NCBI RefSeq assembly: GCF_030411955.1
Contig: NZ_JASNRA010000002.1
Location: 248,001 to 312,000, forward strand
Source of the DNA: Massilia sp. YIM B02443
GTDB taxonomy: Bacteria; Pseudomonadota; Gammaproteobacteria; Burkholderiales; Burkholderiaceae_D
Reading direction: 5' to 3'
Length of the DNA: 64,000 nucleotides
Under the pieces are notes generated by a model. That model was not told the origin of the DNA and made no database searches. It was given only the letters and a program-made list of their open reading frames with translations. This document shows, one piece after another, positions 33,824-43,016 of this stretch. The position numbers and the translations under genes were made by a program. Within the stretch, counting starts at the first letter, position 1. Every line of letters starts with the position of its first letter.

Positions 33824-34318
33824 ATGGAAATCTCAATTCTGATCCTGGTCCTTCTGGTCGTGGCGATGCTCTTCGTTGCGCCAATGATCAAGGGTGCTCC
33901 TCGCACTGACAACTATCAAGCGCGCGAGCTGATGACGGAGAATGAAGCCGAGTTCTTCGGGCGTCTGGTCGTCGCGCTACCGGACCATTACATCTTCCCT
34001 CAGGTCGCCATGACCGCCCTCATCGAGGCAGCCAGCCGCGACAAGAAACAGGCGCATGCCGACCGCTTGCGGATCGCGCAACAGCGTGCCGATTACGTCG
34101 TGTGCGACAGACGGTGCAATGTGGTGGCCGTGGTCGAACTGGATGACCGCACCCACTCGCGCCACAAGGACAGGATGCGCGACGCGCGACTGCGCAGGGC
34201 AGGGATTCGCACGGTACGATTCGAATCGAAAAGCAAGCCAAGCGCCCAGGCAGTGCGCACTGCCGTGCTCGCGGCCGGCGCCGTCGCGGAAGCCGCCCAA
34301 CCCCGCCTGGCCGCATAA
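33824..34318 (+). CDS. Membrane-anchored DUF2726 protein
   Basis: The 164-residue protein starts with a membrane helix (I-S-I-L-I-L-V-L-L-V-V-A-M-L-F-V). The DUF2726 pattern follows: E-A-E-F-F-G-R-L-V-V-A-L-P, then A-D-Y-V-V-C-D and V-V-A-V-V-E-L-D-D-R-T-H, a nuclease-like beta core with conserved acidic residues. Function in the family is not established. The frame is open upstream; ATGs at 33794 and 33824 are both possible, and I prefer the one just before the helix. The 33630-33823 gap before it holds nothing I can identify. Confidence 0.7.
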   Translation: MEISILILVLLVVAMLFVAPMIKGAPRTDNYQARELMTENEAEFFGRLVVALPDHYIFPQVAMTALIEAASRDKKQAHADRLRIAQQRADYVVCDRRCNVVAVVELDDRTHSRHKDRMRDARLRRAGIRTVRFESKSKPSAQAVRTAVLAAGAVAEAAQPRLAA

Positions 34319-34365
34319 GCGAACAATCCGGCTGCTGCCACGAACTGTAATGACAGGCTGATACC

Positions 34366-34905
34366 ATGCTGCGTTCCGCCAACTTCATATTCCGTCCATT
34401 CACGCCCGACGATGCGCCAGGCTTTGTGGATGCGGTAGTCGAATCGTCTTCAACATTGACGCCATGGATGCCATGGGCGACCCCGCACTATTCTGCGGCC
34501 GAAGCGCACGCCTGGATAGCGCGATGCCAGCAAGGATGGCAGGATCGAAGCGGTTTCGAATTCGGCATCTTCGATGTCGCATCCGGCGTATTCGTCGGCG
34601 GATGTGGCCTGAACCAGCTCCATCGCCTGCACGAATTCTGCAATCTCGGGTATTGGGTACGCCAATCCTTCCATCGGCGCGGCGCGGCGACCGATGCGGT
34701 GCGCACGCTCGCGCGCTTCGGCTTCGAGGAACTCAAGCTTGGCCGCATCGAAATCGTCATCGGCGTGGGCAATACGGCCAGCCTGGGCACCGCAAGAAAA
34801 GCCGGCGCCATCGAAGAAGGCGTGGCGCGCAACAGGCTCAAGCTGGGCGAGCGCTTCGTCGATGCTCACATGCTGGCACTGGTACCGCCCTTGAAGCCTG
34901 GCTGA
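34366..34905 (+). CDS. GNAT acetyltransferase, RimJ/RimL type
   Basis: The 179-residue protein has the RimJ/RimL layout: F-I-F-R-P-F-T-P-D-D at the start, N-L-G-Y-W-V-R-Q-S-F-H-R-R-G-A-A-T as the acetyl-CoA loop, and I-E-I-V-I-G-V-G-N-T-A-S in motif B. It probably acetylates an N-terminus or small amine in the cytosol; the substrate is unknown. Its stop lies only 9 nt from the left 104-bp repeat of the T6SS island, so the island edge falls just behind this gene. Confidence 0.88.
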   Translation: MLRSANFIFRPFTPDDAPGFVDAVVESSSTLTPWMPWATPHYSAAEAHAWIARCQQGWQDRSGFEFGIFDVASGVFVGGCGLNQLHRLHEFCNLGYWVRQSFHRRGAATDAVRTLARFGFEELKLGRIEIVIGVGNTASLGTARKAGAIEEGVARNRLKLGERFVDAHMLALVPPLKPG

Positions 34906-34914
34906 CCCGGTCCG

Positions 34915-35018
34915 AGAAAATCGAGCAGCGTCAGCGCCACCACCTTGGTCGCGCGCCGCAAGTCTTCCAGCAGCAAGCGTTCGTCCGCCTTCTTGGCATT
35001 CGCCTCTTCCACCGTGCG
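34915..35018 (-). pseudogene. Left 104-bp direct repeat: stranded copy of the M20 hydrolase 3' end
   Basis: These 104 bases match 43245-43348 at 100 of 104 positions in the same orientation. On the minus strand they encode the last residues of the M20 hydrolase up to L-D-F-L, where the two copies diverge. No start or remainder of that gene exists here, so this is a fragment left at one edge of the inserted T6SS module. Confidence 0.9.
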
Positions 35019-35025
35019 ATCAGGC

Positions 35026-35442
35026 TCAGTGCCGACAAGTGGACACGAACTGGACGCTAGCTGCTGCTCGGCCCGTGTCCGCTTGTCGGCACTGATCTTT
35101 GAACCCGAGGCGTTGGCGATCGTCGGCGCTTATCTGCCCGGCTACCGAAGACAAGGGATGCATGTACTCCAGTTGCCTGAGGATCTCCTGCCTGATCTGC
35201 CAGCATAGCGTGCCGGGATCCTTCCAGAAAGGCCAGAGCCCAGTGTTCTCGATCGCATGCCTCCAGGCGTCGAGCGCACCCTGCGCCCTGAACTGTACCG
35301 GATAGGGGCGGCCAAAAATCCACGTTATGGGGCTGCGTACCAGCGCTGACCCGATGTTAACGAATCCATTCAACGACGCTGGCTGTCGGCCAAGCGTGCC
35401 TGTCGCACGCGCTTGCCCTTGCCGTTTCAGGTCCTTCGGCAT
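35026..35442 (-). CDS. Unidentified small protein gene at island edge
   Basis: The 138-residue frame begins at an ATG (35442) with a perfect AGGAGG seven bases upstream, much better than chance. The middle has a Trp/aromatic-rich stretch (P-I-T-W-I-F-G-R-P-Y-P, then G-L-W-P-F-W-K-D-P). The last 20 codons run through a 20-bp inverted repeat and stop at 35026, eight bases from the 104-bp repeat, so the 3' end may have been altered by the insertion. It is divergent from vgrG. I recognise no family. Confidence 0.4.
   Translation of the reverse strand: MPKDLKRQGQARATGTLGRQPASLNGFVNIGSALVRSPITWIFGRPYPVQFRAQGALDAWRHAIENTGLWPFWKDPGTLCWQIRQEILRQLEYMHPLSSVAGQISADDRQRLGFKDQCRQADTGRAAASVQFVSTCRH
35028..35093. 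repeat. 20-bp inverted repeat beside the left island boundary
   Basis: AGTGCCGACAAGTGGACACG (35028-35047) pairs with CGTGTCCGCTTGTCGGCACT (35074-35093) with one mismatch across a 26-base spacer. The left arm starts ten bases inside the end of the 104-bp direct repeat. It could be a mobile-element end, a recombination site or a strong hairpin terminator. I found no second copy in the window. Confidence 0.8.
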
Positions 35443-35592
35443 TGCCAGCCTCCTCAAAATAATTGCCAGAAAACTTTAGACATGGCACAAGGAAACGTGT
35501 TGATGGGGGACAAATTCTGCTTGGCAGCCTCAAGGTAACGTGTCCGCTGAACTTTCATGCGCGCTACGGCCGCGGACCATCGGAGGTAATCA

Positions 35593-38349
35593 ATGGGCGA
35601 AAGCCAGAAAATCGCGGTCGATGCCGCGCTGTCGGCATTCAGCGGCGCATCGCAACACAACCGGCTCATGCGGCTCGACTTTCCATTCAAGGACGGGCCA
35701 CCGGCGATCCTTCTGCCTAACAAGCTGGTCGCTCATGAGGAAGTCTCGCGCAGTTTCCGCTTTGACGTCGAGGTGCTGTCAGACGATCCGCGCATCCCTT
35801 TGAAGAAACTGATGGGCCGCATGGTGACCGTCTCCCTGGTGCGGGACGACGGATCACTGCGCTACTTCAACGGCTACATCACTGAGTTCCGTTTCCTGCG
35901 CAGCGATGGGGGTTTCGCCTTTTACCAGATGGTGCTCGAACCGTGGCTCGCGTTTGCCCGCCTGCGCAAGGATAGTAGGTCGTTCCACAATAAAAACGTG
36001 CTCAAGGTCACCGAGGATACCCTCAAGCATTATTCCCAGGCCGAATGGGACATGAAACTGACTGGCGACGATCCGCAGCTTACCGTCGCGAACCAGTACA
36101 ACGAGACCGACTACAACCACCTGCACCGGCGCTGGGAAGCGCTGGGATTGCACTACTGGTACGAACACAGGTTCGACGGCCACAAGCTCATGATCTCGGA
36201 TGACAGCTTCCTGGCCAAGCCAATCGACGAGGAAGCGTACTGGATTTCGTTCCACGACAAGGGCGGCTCGCGCGAAGACGACGGCATCCATACGTGGACG
36301 GCAATCCGGCGGCTCGGCTCCGGCAAGACCACGCTCGCCTCGTTTGACTACAAGAATCCCAGGGCGCAACGCGTTGAAGCCGCTTCGATGAACCAGCAAG
36401 GCGACGTCTTCCCCTACGAAATCTACGAGGACCTTGGTGCCTATGGATTTCGCCTGTACGCCGACGGTGCACAGCTGGCGGGCCGGCGCATGGACGAAGC
36501 GGAGAAGGACACGCAATATTTCGAGGCGGCGGGCAACGAACGGTGCGTGCTGCCCGGCCGCGCGTTCAAGCTCAGCGGCCACTTCAGCGCCGAGGCGCGC
36601 TCGCGTCGATACGATGCCAAACCGCGCAGCAGCATCGAGAACCGTTTCTACCTGATCCTGGCCGCCGACCATGAGGTATCGAATAATTATCAGGCCGGTC
36701 CTGATGCACCCTCGCATTACGAAAACCGCTTTACGTGCATCCGCCAGGATATTCGATGGCGTCCCGGTCGCAACTTCAACAGCGAGCCTGTCATCTATAC
36801 GGGGCTGCATACCGCCATCGTCGTCGGCCCGGCAGGCGCCGATATCCATACGGACGGCTACGGACGCATCAAGCTGCAGCCTCACTGGGACCGGCTGGGC
36901 AACTACGACGAAAAGAGCTCACCCTGGATCCGGGTATTGAGCCCGGCGGCTGGCAGCGAATTCGGGCAGATCCGGTTGTCCCGCGTCGGCGAGGAAGTAG
37001 CCGTCGTCTACCCAAATGGGAATATCGACCATCCGCTAGTACTCGGCGCGCTCTACAACCAGGCACACATGCCGCCGTGGTCGCTGCCGGAACAGCAGTC
37101 GCTGGCCGGCCTGCGCAGCCGAGAGCTTGGGGGCGGAAGGCGGGGCAATCACCTTGTTCTCGATGACACCAAGGAGAAGATTCAGGCGCAGCTGAAAAGC
37201 GACCATCAGTGCAGCCAGCTGTCGCTCGGGCACATCACGCGCATCGAAGACACCAGCGGGCGCAAGGACGCACGCGGCGAAGGTTGGGAGTTGCGCACTG
37301 ATGGGCATGGCGTGGCGCGCGCCGCCAAAGGGCTATTGATCACAACTGAAGCGCGGCAGACAGCACGCGGCCCGATCAAGGACATGGGCGAAACGGCAAG
37401 GCGACTGGATGCAGCGCACAAGCTGCACGATGACCAGGCGACAGCCGCACTGCAGGGCCTGGCCCAGGAAAGTGGGCAGCAGCATGACGTTGCCGATGTG
37501 CTCAAAGCGCAGAACGACGACGTGCACGGCACTGGCGAGCCTTTCCCCGAGCTATCCCAACCCCATCTGGTCCTTGCCAGCCCGACCGGCATCGAGACCA
37601 CGTCCGCACAGTCGACCCACATCGCCAGCGCCGAGCACACGGCGCTAACGGCCGGACACAGCCTCTCGATCGCAACGGGCGAGAGCCTGTTCGCAAGCAT
37701 CAGGCAGACCTTCCGCCTGTTCGTCCACAAGGCGGGCATGAAGCTGATTGCGGCGTCCGGCAAGATCACCGTGCAGGCGCATGACGACGACATCCAAGTC
37801 ATCGCCAACAAGGTCCTGTCCCTGATCAGCCAGTCTGACTGGGTCGACATCAGGGGAAAGAAAGGGGTGCGGCTGCACGGCCCCGGCGCCATGGTTGAAA
37901 TTACCGACCGCATGCAGGTGTTCGCGCCCAAGCCGGCACTATTCCACGGCAACCTCGAAACACTCGCTCCGCAGAATCGGCCGCAACCATCGACCGAGCA
38001 CAAGGTCACCATCACGGAGCCGAAGACGCCGGACGATCCGAAGCAGCTCCTGTTCATGCTGCAAACCCATCCTGGAAGCGGACGCCCGTTTGCGAACGTC
38101 CCTTACACCCTCTACAAGAACGGCAGTCAGGTCGACGAAGGCATCACCGACGACCTCGGCCGTATCGCCATCGAGCATAGGAGCGGGACACCGGGCTACT
38201 CAGTCGAGCTGGCAAACGGCGAAAAGTTCGATCTCAAGGCTTGGGAAAAGTTTGACCCCAAGGACAAAGCCTTGCACACCGAGCAGCTTCTCTCGAACCA
38301 GGGCGCGCGTGCGCTCGATGATTCGGCGGAAGGCCGTACTTACTCCTGA
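35593..38349 (+). CDS. vgrG: Type VI secretion tip protein VgrG with DUF2345 and TTR-like C-terminal extension
   Basis: The 918-residue protein has a gp27-like N-terminal part (about 25-400) and the gp5/OB-fold with W-I-R-V-L-S-P-A-A-G-S-E-F-G (about 440-470). The beta-helical needle and DUF2345 follow (about 655-780). The last 125 residues (F-A-N-V-P-Y-T-L-Y-K-N-G ... G-I-T-D-D-L-G-R) look like a transthyretin/CarboxypepD_reg-type fold, which in known VgrGs docks a phospholipase effector. GGAGG lies before the ATG. The effector gene follows after 28 nt. No structural T6SS genes lie in the window, so this is an orphan vgrG module. Confidence 0.95.
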   Translation: MGESQKIAVDAALSAFSGASQHNRLMRLDFPFKDGPPAILLPNKLVAHEEVSRSFRFDVEVLSDDPRIPLKKLMGRMVTVSLVRDDGSLRYFNGYITEFRFLRSDGGFAFYQMVLEPWLAFARLRKDSRSFHNKNVLKVTEDTLKHYSQAEWDMKLTGDDPQLTVANQYNETDYNHLHRRWEALGLHYWYEHRFDGHKLMISDDSFLAKPIDEEAYWISFHDKGGSREDDGIHTWTAIRRLGSGKTTLASFDYKNPRAQRVEAASMNQQGDVFPYEIYEDLGAYGFRLYADGAQLAGRRMDEAEKDTQYFEAAGNERCVLPGRAFKLSGHFSAEARSRRYDAKPRSSIENRFYLILAADHEVSNNYQAGPDAPSHYENRFTCIRQDIRWRPGRNFNSEPVIYTGLHTAIVVGPAGADIHTDGYGRIKLQPHWDRLGNYDEKSSPWIRVLSPAAGSEFGQIRLSRVGEEVAVVYPNGNIDHPLVLGALYNQAHMPPWSLPEQQSLAGLRSRELGGGRRGNHLVLDDTKEKIQAQLKSDHQCSQLSLGHITRIEDTSGRKDARGEGWELRTDGHGVARAAKGLLITTEARQTARGPIKDMGETARRLDAAHKLHDDQATAALQGLAQESGQQHDVADVLKAQNDDVHGTGEPFPELSQPHLVLASPTGIETTSAQSTHIASAEHTALTAGHSLSIATGESLFASIRQTFRLFVHKAGMKLIAASGKITVQAHDDDIQVIANKVLSLISQSDWVDIRGKKGVRLHGPGAMVEITDRMQVFAPKPALFHGNLETLAPQNRPQPSTEHKVTITEPKTPDDPKQLLFMLQTHPGSGRPFANVPYTLYKNGSQVDEGITDDLGRIAIEHRSGTPGYSVELANGEKFDLKAWEKFDPKDKALHTEQLLSNQGARALDDSAEGRTYS

Positions 38350-38377
38350 ATTGGCAGCGAACTGAAGAGGAAATCTC

Positions 38378-40414
38378 ATGAGCTCTGAAAAGTATCTGCG
38401 AACTGAAAAGGTTCACATCGACGAAGTCAGCTGCAAAGCGACAAGCACTATTCAATGGTTTGCGGAAGACAAGAACAAAAACGGAAATACCACCCATCCC
38501 ATCACGCACAACAACAAGCTCAGCCTGCTGATATGCGGCCAGGAAGGCTTCGCAGCGATCGCGAAGGACATAGCGGAAGCAAAGGAAAGCATTGACCTGG
38601 TGTGCTGGGGTTTCGATCCAGGAATGGAACTATCGCGAAACGAATACAAGTGGATCTGGCCACGGTCCGAGACCTATGGAGATCTCCTGATTGCAGCAGG
38701 AAGACGGGGTGTACGTGTCCGCTTGCTGATCTGGTATAGCTGGCTCGGTGGCAAGAAGCAGAAACACATGCCGGGTCACACCCATGACAAGAACCCTTGG
38801 TGTACTCAGGAGGGGGATGTCGCAGCTCAAAAAATAAATGCCAAAGCCAGCGTTCAACTGATACGCGAGCACGCACGGGAGAAACGCCATAAAAAGGAGT
38901 GGAACATTTCGGGCGACAAACTCGCCGCAATGGCACGAGAAGAGTATTGCTGCAGCTGGTACAAGGCGGCATTCAAGAATCAGCTGCAAGGCATCAGTAT
39001 CCGTCTGCGTGATGGAGATTGCAACAAGAACGAAGCATCGCTCGGGCGCGAACTCAACAAGCCGGATTTTTCTGAAAATTACCTGATGGAGCATCACGGG
39101 ACCCATCACCAAAAACCGATACTCATCGATTTCGCCTACAACAAAGGAGAAAAAGCAGTCGGTTACGTGATGGGATTGAACTCCCTGACCGGCTATTGGG
39201 ATACCGAAGAGCATTCCGTCGAAAATCCCCTGCGCGAACAGGGTGGAGCCAAGACGCTAAAAGAGAAAACGCAGGGTGTAAAAGACTTGCATGATTTCGA
39301 GACGCAAAAGCCCTACCGTGATTACGCTTGCCGGATCGAGGGTGGACGGGCACTGATACCCCTTCACGAGAATTTCGAGAGTGCCTGGGAGCGTGCAGGC
39401 GGCGGTGCCAGGACGAAGCCATACGTGTGTACCACCCCACCGACCGCTCTGCTGCGCAAGGCAGCAAGCGGTGACTCGACGGTACAAATCGTCCGGACCC
39501 AACCCGAAGAAGACGATTTCACCATCAAGGACATCTACTTCAATGCGACCCGAGTTGCCGCAGGGGGGACGGGCTACCTGTACCTCGAGAACCAGTATTT
39601 CCAGTACCAGGAGTGGGCCGAACAGCTGCTTGCGGTGCGCAAAAAGGTGATCGCCGGGTGGAACCGCAACTGCGCGAAGATCGGTAAGGGCGCTGAAGAC
39701 ATCCCGATCATGCATGTCTTCGTCGTCATCCCGGCCCCGGAAGCGAAGGAGATGATTCCCCGTACCTATGAGACTCTGGCTCCCCTGGGTCAACAAGAGG
39801 GCCTGACCGGGCAGGTCAACATGATCGACCAAGCCAATCAGAAGGCCAAACTTCAGCAAGGCGCGTCGAAGCACTCCTTCGGGGTCATCGACAGGGGGGC
39901 ACCCGCGCAGCAGGCCTTACCTGAAGTTGTCTCGGCTGCCAACAAGATTGACAAGCCTTCCGAGCTTATCCTCAAAGAGACATACGGCTTACGAGTGTGC
40001 GTCGCCGTCCTCAACGCCTGCGAATTCAATCAGGCGCGGCGCCAGTGGCGCTATCGCGAGATCTACATTCATTCCAAATTGCTACTAGTCGACGATGGCT
40101 TTTTCACGCTCGGCAGTGCGAACCTGAACCAGCGCAGCATGGTGGTGGACAGCGAGATCAACCTTGCCACCAATGACCCGCGCCATGCGACTGCACTGCG
40201 TAAACGAGTCTGGTCGCAACTCGCGACCGAAAAAAATAATGGTGGAAATGCGACGCCCCAAGAAATCAAGGAAACCTTCAAGGAATGGGTAAAGCTCATG
40301 AAAAAAAACAAGGACAGACAGAAGGCGGACCCGACCGATCCGATTGGCAAACAGATGAAGGGCTTCATCGTCCCACTGGACGATGGACGAAGCTCGACCA
40401 TACGAGTTGCTTGA
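38378..40414 (+). CDS. Dual-HKD phospholipase D effector of the T6SS (Tle5-like)
   Basis: The 678-residue protein has two HxKx4D motifs: H244-Q-K246 ... D251 and H565-S-K567 ... D572. The second continues into G-S-A-N-L-N-Q-R-S-M, as expected for PLD-superfamily lipases. There is no signal peptide, which fits T6SS delivery. Codon use is clearly more A/T-rich than in the neighbours, suggesting recent transfer. It lies between vgrG (28 nt) and a lipoprotein gene (3 nt), the usual spike-effector-immunity order, so it probably hydrolyses membrane phospholipids in target cells. Which Tle5 subfamily it belongs to cannot be decided here. Confidence 0.88.
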   Translation: MSSEKYLRTEKVHIDEVSCKATSTIQWFAEDKNKNGNTTHPITHNNKLSLLICGQEGFAAIAKDIAEAKESIDLVCWGFDPGMELSRNEYKWIWPRSETYGDLLIAAGRRGVRVRLLIWYSWLGGKKQKHMPGHTHDKNPWCTQEGDVAAQKINAKASVQLIREHAREKRHKKEWNISGDKLAAMAREEYCCSWYKAAFKNQLQGISIRLRDGDCNKNEASLGRELNKPDFSENYLMEHHGTHHQKPILIDFAYNKGEKAVGYVMGLNSLTGYWDTEEHSVENPLREQGGAKTLKEKTQGVKDLHDFETQKPYRDYACRIEGGRALIPLHENFESAWERAGGGARTKPYVCTTPPTALLRKAASGDSTVQIVRTQPEEDDFTIKDIYFNATRVAAGGTGYLYLENQYFQYQEWAEQLLAVRKKVIAGWNRNCAKIGKGAEDIPIMHVFVVIPAPEAKEMIPRTYETLAPLGQQEGLTGQVNMIDQANQKAKLQQGASKHSFGVIDRGAPAQQALPEVVSAANKIDKPSELILKETYGLRVCVAVLNACEFNQARRQWRYREIYIHSKLLLVDDGFFTLGSANLNQRSMVVDSEINLATNDPRHATALRKRVWSQLATEKNNGGNATPQEIKETFKEWVKLMKKNKDRQKADPTDPIGKQMKGFIVPLDDGRSSTIRVA

Positions 40415-40417
40415 ACC

Positions 40418-42037
40418 ATGCCTATTCATGCCGCCTTTTCCCCGCCGCGTTGCTGCCATTTGGCAACTCTTCTTCTCACACTTACTCTTCTGACGGCCTG
40501 CGACATGGACAAGAACAAGGTTTCTGGATACATGCAAGAATTGGCGCCCTTCGATCCCCACATTGCTTCCTTCGACTGCCAGACCGAAGCGAGAAAGGTG
40601 CCGCCGGTCGATGCCCAAGCCGAGGACTGGTTCCTCGAGGCACGCGCGCTGGAAGATCATTCGACCTTCTATGCAGATCGCGACTACAAAAAGATCGTCC
40701 GGTTGACCCGCCAGGCCGCCGATCGGCATCATTGGAAGGCGATGCTGAACCTGGCCAGCCTGTACGTGGAAGGGCGCGATCCGCCGCATGGCAAAGACGC
40801 GGCGCTGATGCTGGTGTCGCAGGCCGTGGAATTGGGCATTCCAGCCGCCTATGACCGGATGGGCACCTATTATCTTAATGGCACAGGCGTAAGCGCCAAT
40901 GCCGACCGCGCCTATGCCTTTTTCCAAAAGGCGGCCCAGATGGGCAACCCGCAGGCGATGGCCTTCCTTGGCGAGAAAATGGATGCCGGCGCAGACGGTC
41001 TCAAGCCTGGCTACTGGGGCAACATCCCGATTGCGATCAAAATGTTCGAATGCGCGCTGGCCCAGGGTTACGGCCCGGCCGCGGTGGAGATGGAGCCTAT
41101 GTATGCAATCCCGCGGGCACCGAACGGAAAGGGACTTGGCAGGGAAACCCCGGAAACCCGCGACCGGGTGATGCGTGCCCTGCATGAGGGCGTGAAGGGC
41201 GGCTGCAAGTACTGTGCGGATAGATTGTTCCTTGAGTTCGCTCGTCCGGACGAGCTGGAAAATATGTTCGTTCCCTTCATCGACAAAGCACGCGGCCAAC
41301 GCTATGACATGCTTGGTGACGCACTCAGTTTCAATCCCGACCGCCGCTTCCCCAACCTCGACAAGATCCTGCCGCTGCCGCCAGCTGCGCTGCCGCCCTG
41401 GGATGGCACACGCGAAAGCCTGCTCGCGGCAGCCATGGCTGTCGTGCCCGCGCCAAATACCCCGGCACCTACCGAAGCCTCGCTCAGGAAGGGGCGCTAC
41501 TTCCTCGACAGTGCCTATGTCCTCCGGCCGATAGCGGAAACAACGGGCGCAGCTCAGGCGCCAGTCGCCAGCTACTGGCAACCAACTGCGCCGCAAGAAG
41601 CGGCCGAGGTGCGCGCCTTCCTTGCCGGCATCCCGCCCGGCCTCTACGGCAAGGGCGAAGCGTTCGAGCAGCCTCGCTTCCCGAACGGCATGGAATTGAA
41701 AGCCAGCGACGGCATCGTCTGGCAGCGCGTGCTCACCGTACGGAATGACAACGGCGCGGTCACACCGCGCACCGCGCTCAGGCTGTCGCGTCAAGTCACA
41801 CGGCTCGAACCGCCGGCCGAATGTAACGGGAACAAGGAGTGCCGGATCACGGGTACTTGGCAACCATGGCTTGCACCAGGCCATCCTCTAGAACAGGAAG
41901 TCAATCAAGCGTGGCGGCAGCGCTGGCTAACTGCCGGACAGCCGTTTCCGGACCCGAGGCGTGATTGGATGCTACCTTTGGACAGTGCGGAATTAAAGTG
42001 GCACCTGCTGGAGGCGGAGACGCCAGTAGAGAAGTAA
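40418..42037 (+). CDS. Sel1-repeat lipoprotein, probable immunity protein for the PLD effector
   Basis: The 539-residue protein has a lipoprotein signal (L-L-T-A-C28) with Asp at +2, the classic inner-membrane retention signal. Sel1-like repeats cover about 90-260 (A-M-L-N-L-A-S-L-Y-V-E-G; A-Y-D-R-M-G-T-Y-Y-L-N-G-T-G-V). A long region without a recognised domain completes the protein. Sel1-rich periplasmic proteins are known immunity partners of PLD effectors. The 3-nt gap to the effector gene supports coupling, and a periplasmic location would guard against effectors delivered there. Immunity is inferred, not shown. Confidence 0.78.
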   Translation: MPIHAAFSPPRCCHLATLLLTLTLLTACDMDKNKVSGYMQELAPFDPHIASFDCQTEARKVPPVDAQAEDWFLEARALEDHSTFYADRDYKKIVRLTRQAADRHHWKAMLNLASLYVEGRDPPHGKDAALMLVSQAVELGIPAAYDRMGTYYLNGTGVSANADRAYAFFQKAAQMGNPQAMAFLGEKMDAGADGLKPGYWGNIPIAIKMFECALAQGYGPAAVEMEPMYAIPRAPNGKGLGRETPETRDRVMRALHEGVKGGCKYCADRLFLEFARPDELENMFVPFIDKARGQRYDMLGDALSFNPDRRFPNLDKILPLPPAALPPWDGTRESLLAAAMAVVPAPNTPAPTEASLRKGRYFLDSAYVLRPIAETTGAAQAPVASYWQPTAPQEAAEVRAFLAGIPPGLYGKGEAFEQPRFPNGMELKASDGIVWQRVLTVRNDNGAVTPRTALRLSRQVTRLEPPAECNGNKECRITGTWQPWLAPGHPLEQEVNQAWRQRWLTAGQPFPDPRRDWMLPLDSAELKWHLLEAETPVEK

Positions 42038-42141
42038 CTTACGCTAGCCATGTCGAAAGGTCGCGCTCGCGCAACTTCTTTGCTCCGGGCAAGGTAGCGC
42101 AGCGAGCCGGCTCATCAATTAGTATTGGGAGGTAACTGAGC

Positions 42142-42396
42142 ATGAAGCATGAGAGGCGTGGTGTAATTCGATTGAATGACAAGACGGACCACGGTGGCCA
42201 GGTTGTTTCCGTTTCGTCCGGTACTATCGTGATGGGTACTGAAGCAGCACTTGCCGACGATGTTACCTTCTGCCCCAAATGCAAGGGGCAGTTTCCTATC
42301 AAGCCGGACGGTGCCGGCGCCAAACACAAGGGGCGGCCCTATGCGTATAACAACGACCTCACCGCTTGCGGTGCGAAGTTGATTTCGTCGATATGA
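42142..42396 (+). CDS. PAAR-domain T6SS spike-tip protein
   Basis: The 84-residue protein begins with a short leader and L-N-D-K-T-D-H-G-G-Q-V-V-S, then C-P-K-C-K-G-Q-F-P-I and a final T-A-C-G-A-K-L-I, the pattern of stand-alone PAAR proteins that cap VgrG. GGAGG lies ten bases upstream of the ATG. It lies 104 nt after the Sel1 lipoprotein gene and completes the vgrG-effector-immunity-PAAR set. The IS3 remnant begins about 50 nt further on. Confidence 0.82.
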   Translation: MKHERRGVIRLNDKTDHGGQVVSVSSGTIVMGTEAALADDVTFCPKCKGQFPIKPDGAGAKHKGRPYAYNNDLTACGAKLISSI

Positions 42397-42445
42397 GCGG
42401 CCTGGCCACCCTTGAATCTCCCCGGATTTTGAGGAGCGTCCATTG

Positions 42446-43016
42446 TTAAGCGCCGTGCACGCTCGACCAGGTGAATTGTCAATTCAAGGCACAGCGGCCG
42501 AACCAGCTGTGGGTGAGCGATTTTATGTATGTCTCTACATGTCGGGGCTTCGTGTACGTCGCCTTCGTCATCGACGTCTTTGCCCGCCGGATTGTGGGTT
42601 GGCGAGTGAGCAGTTCGATGCGGACCGACTTCGTGCTCGACGCGTTGGAGCAGGCACTGTACGACCGTCAGCCCGAGCGCAGCGACGCCCTGGTCCACCA
42701 CAGCGACCGCGACTCTCAATACGTCTCTATCCGGTACAGTGAGCGTCTTGCAGAGGCCAGCGTAGAGCCGTCTGTGGGCAGCAAGGGCGACAGCTACGAT
42801 AACGCCCTGGCCGAGACCATTAACGGGTTCTACAAGGCTGAGCTGATCCACCGCCGCGCTCCGTGGAAGACGCGCGAAGCCGTGGAACTGGCCACGCTGG
42901 AATAGGTATCCTGGTTCAACCACCATCGCCTGCTGGAGCCACTCGGCTATATACCGCCGGCGGAAGCTGAGGCAAACTATTACAAGCAGTTGAGAAGTCA
43001 GGCTATCCCGGCCTGA
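42446..43016 (+). pseudogene. IS3-family transposase OrfB remnant (5'-truncated, nonsense codon)
   Basis: The frame encodes the C-terminal two thirds of an IS3 OrfB: Q-F-K-A-Q-R-P-N-Q-L-W-V-S-D-F (first Asp), H-H-S-D-R-D-S-Q-Y (second Asp) and N-A-L-A-E-T-I-N-G (Glu) of the DDE core. A TAG at 42903-42905 replaces the Trp codon usual before V-S-W-F-N-H-H-R, after which the same frame continues to 43016. No OrfA and no complete OrfB start are present. The 43017-43231 stretch behind it contains no gene; part may be the right IS end. Confidence 0.85.
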
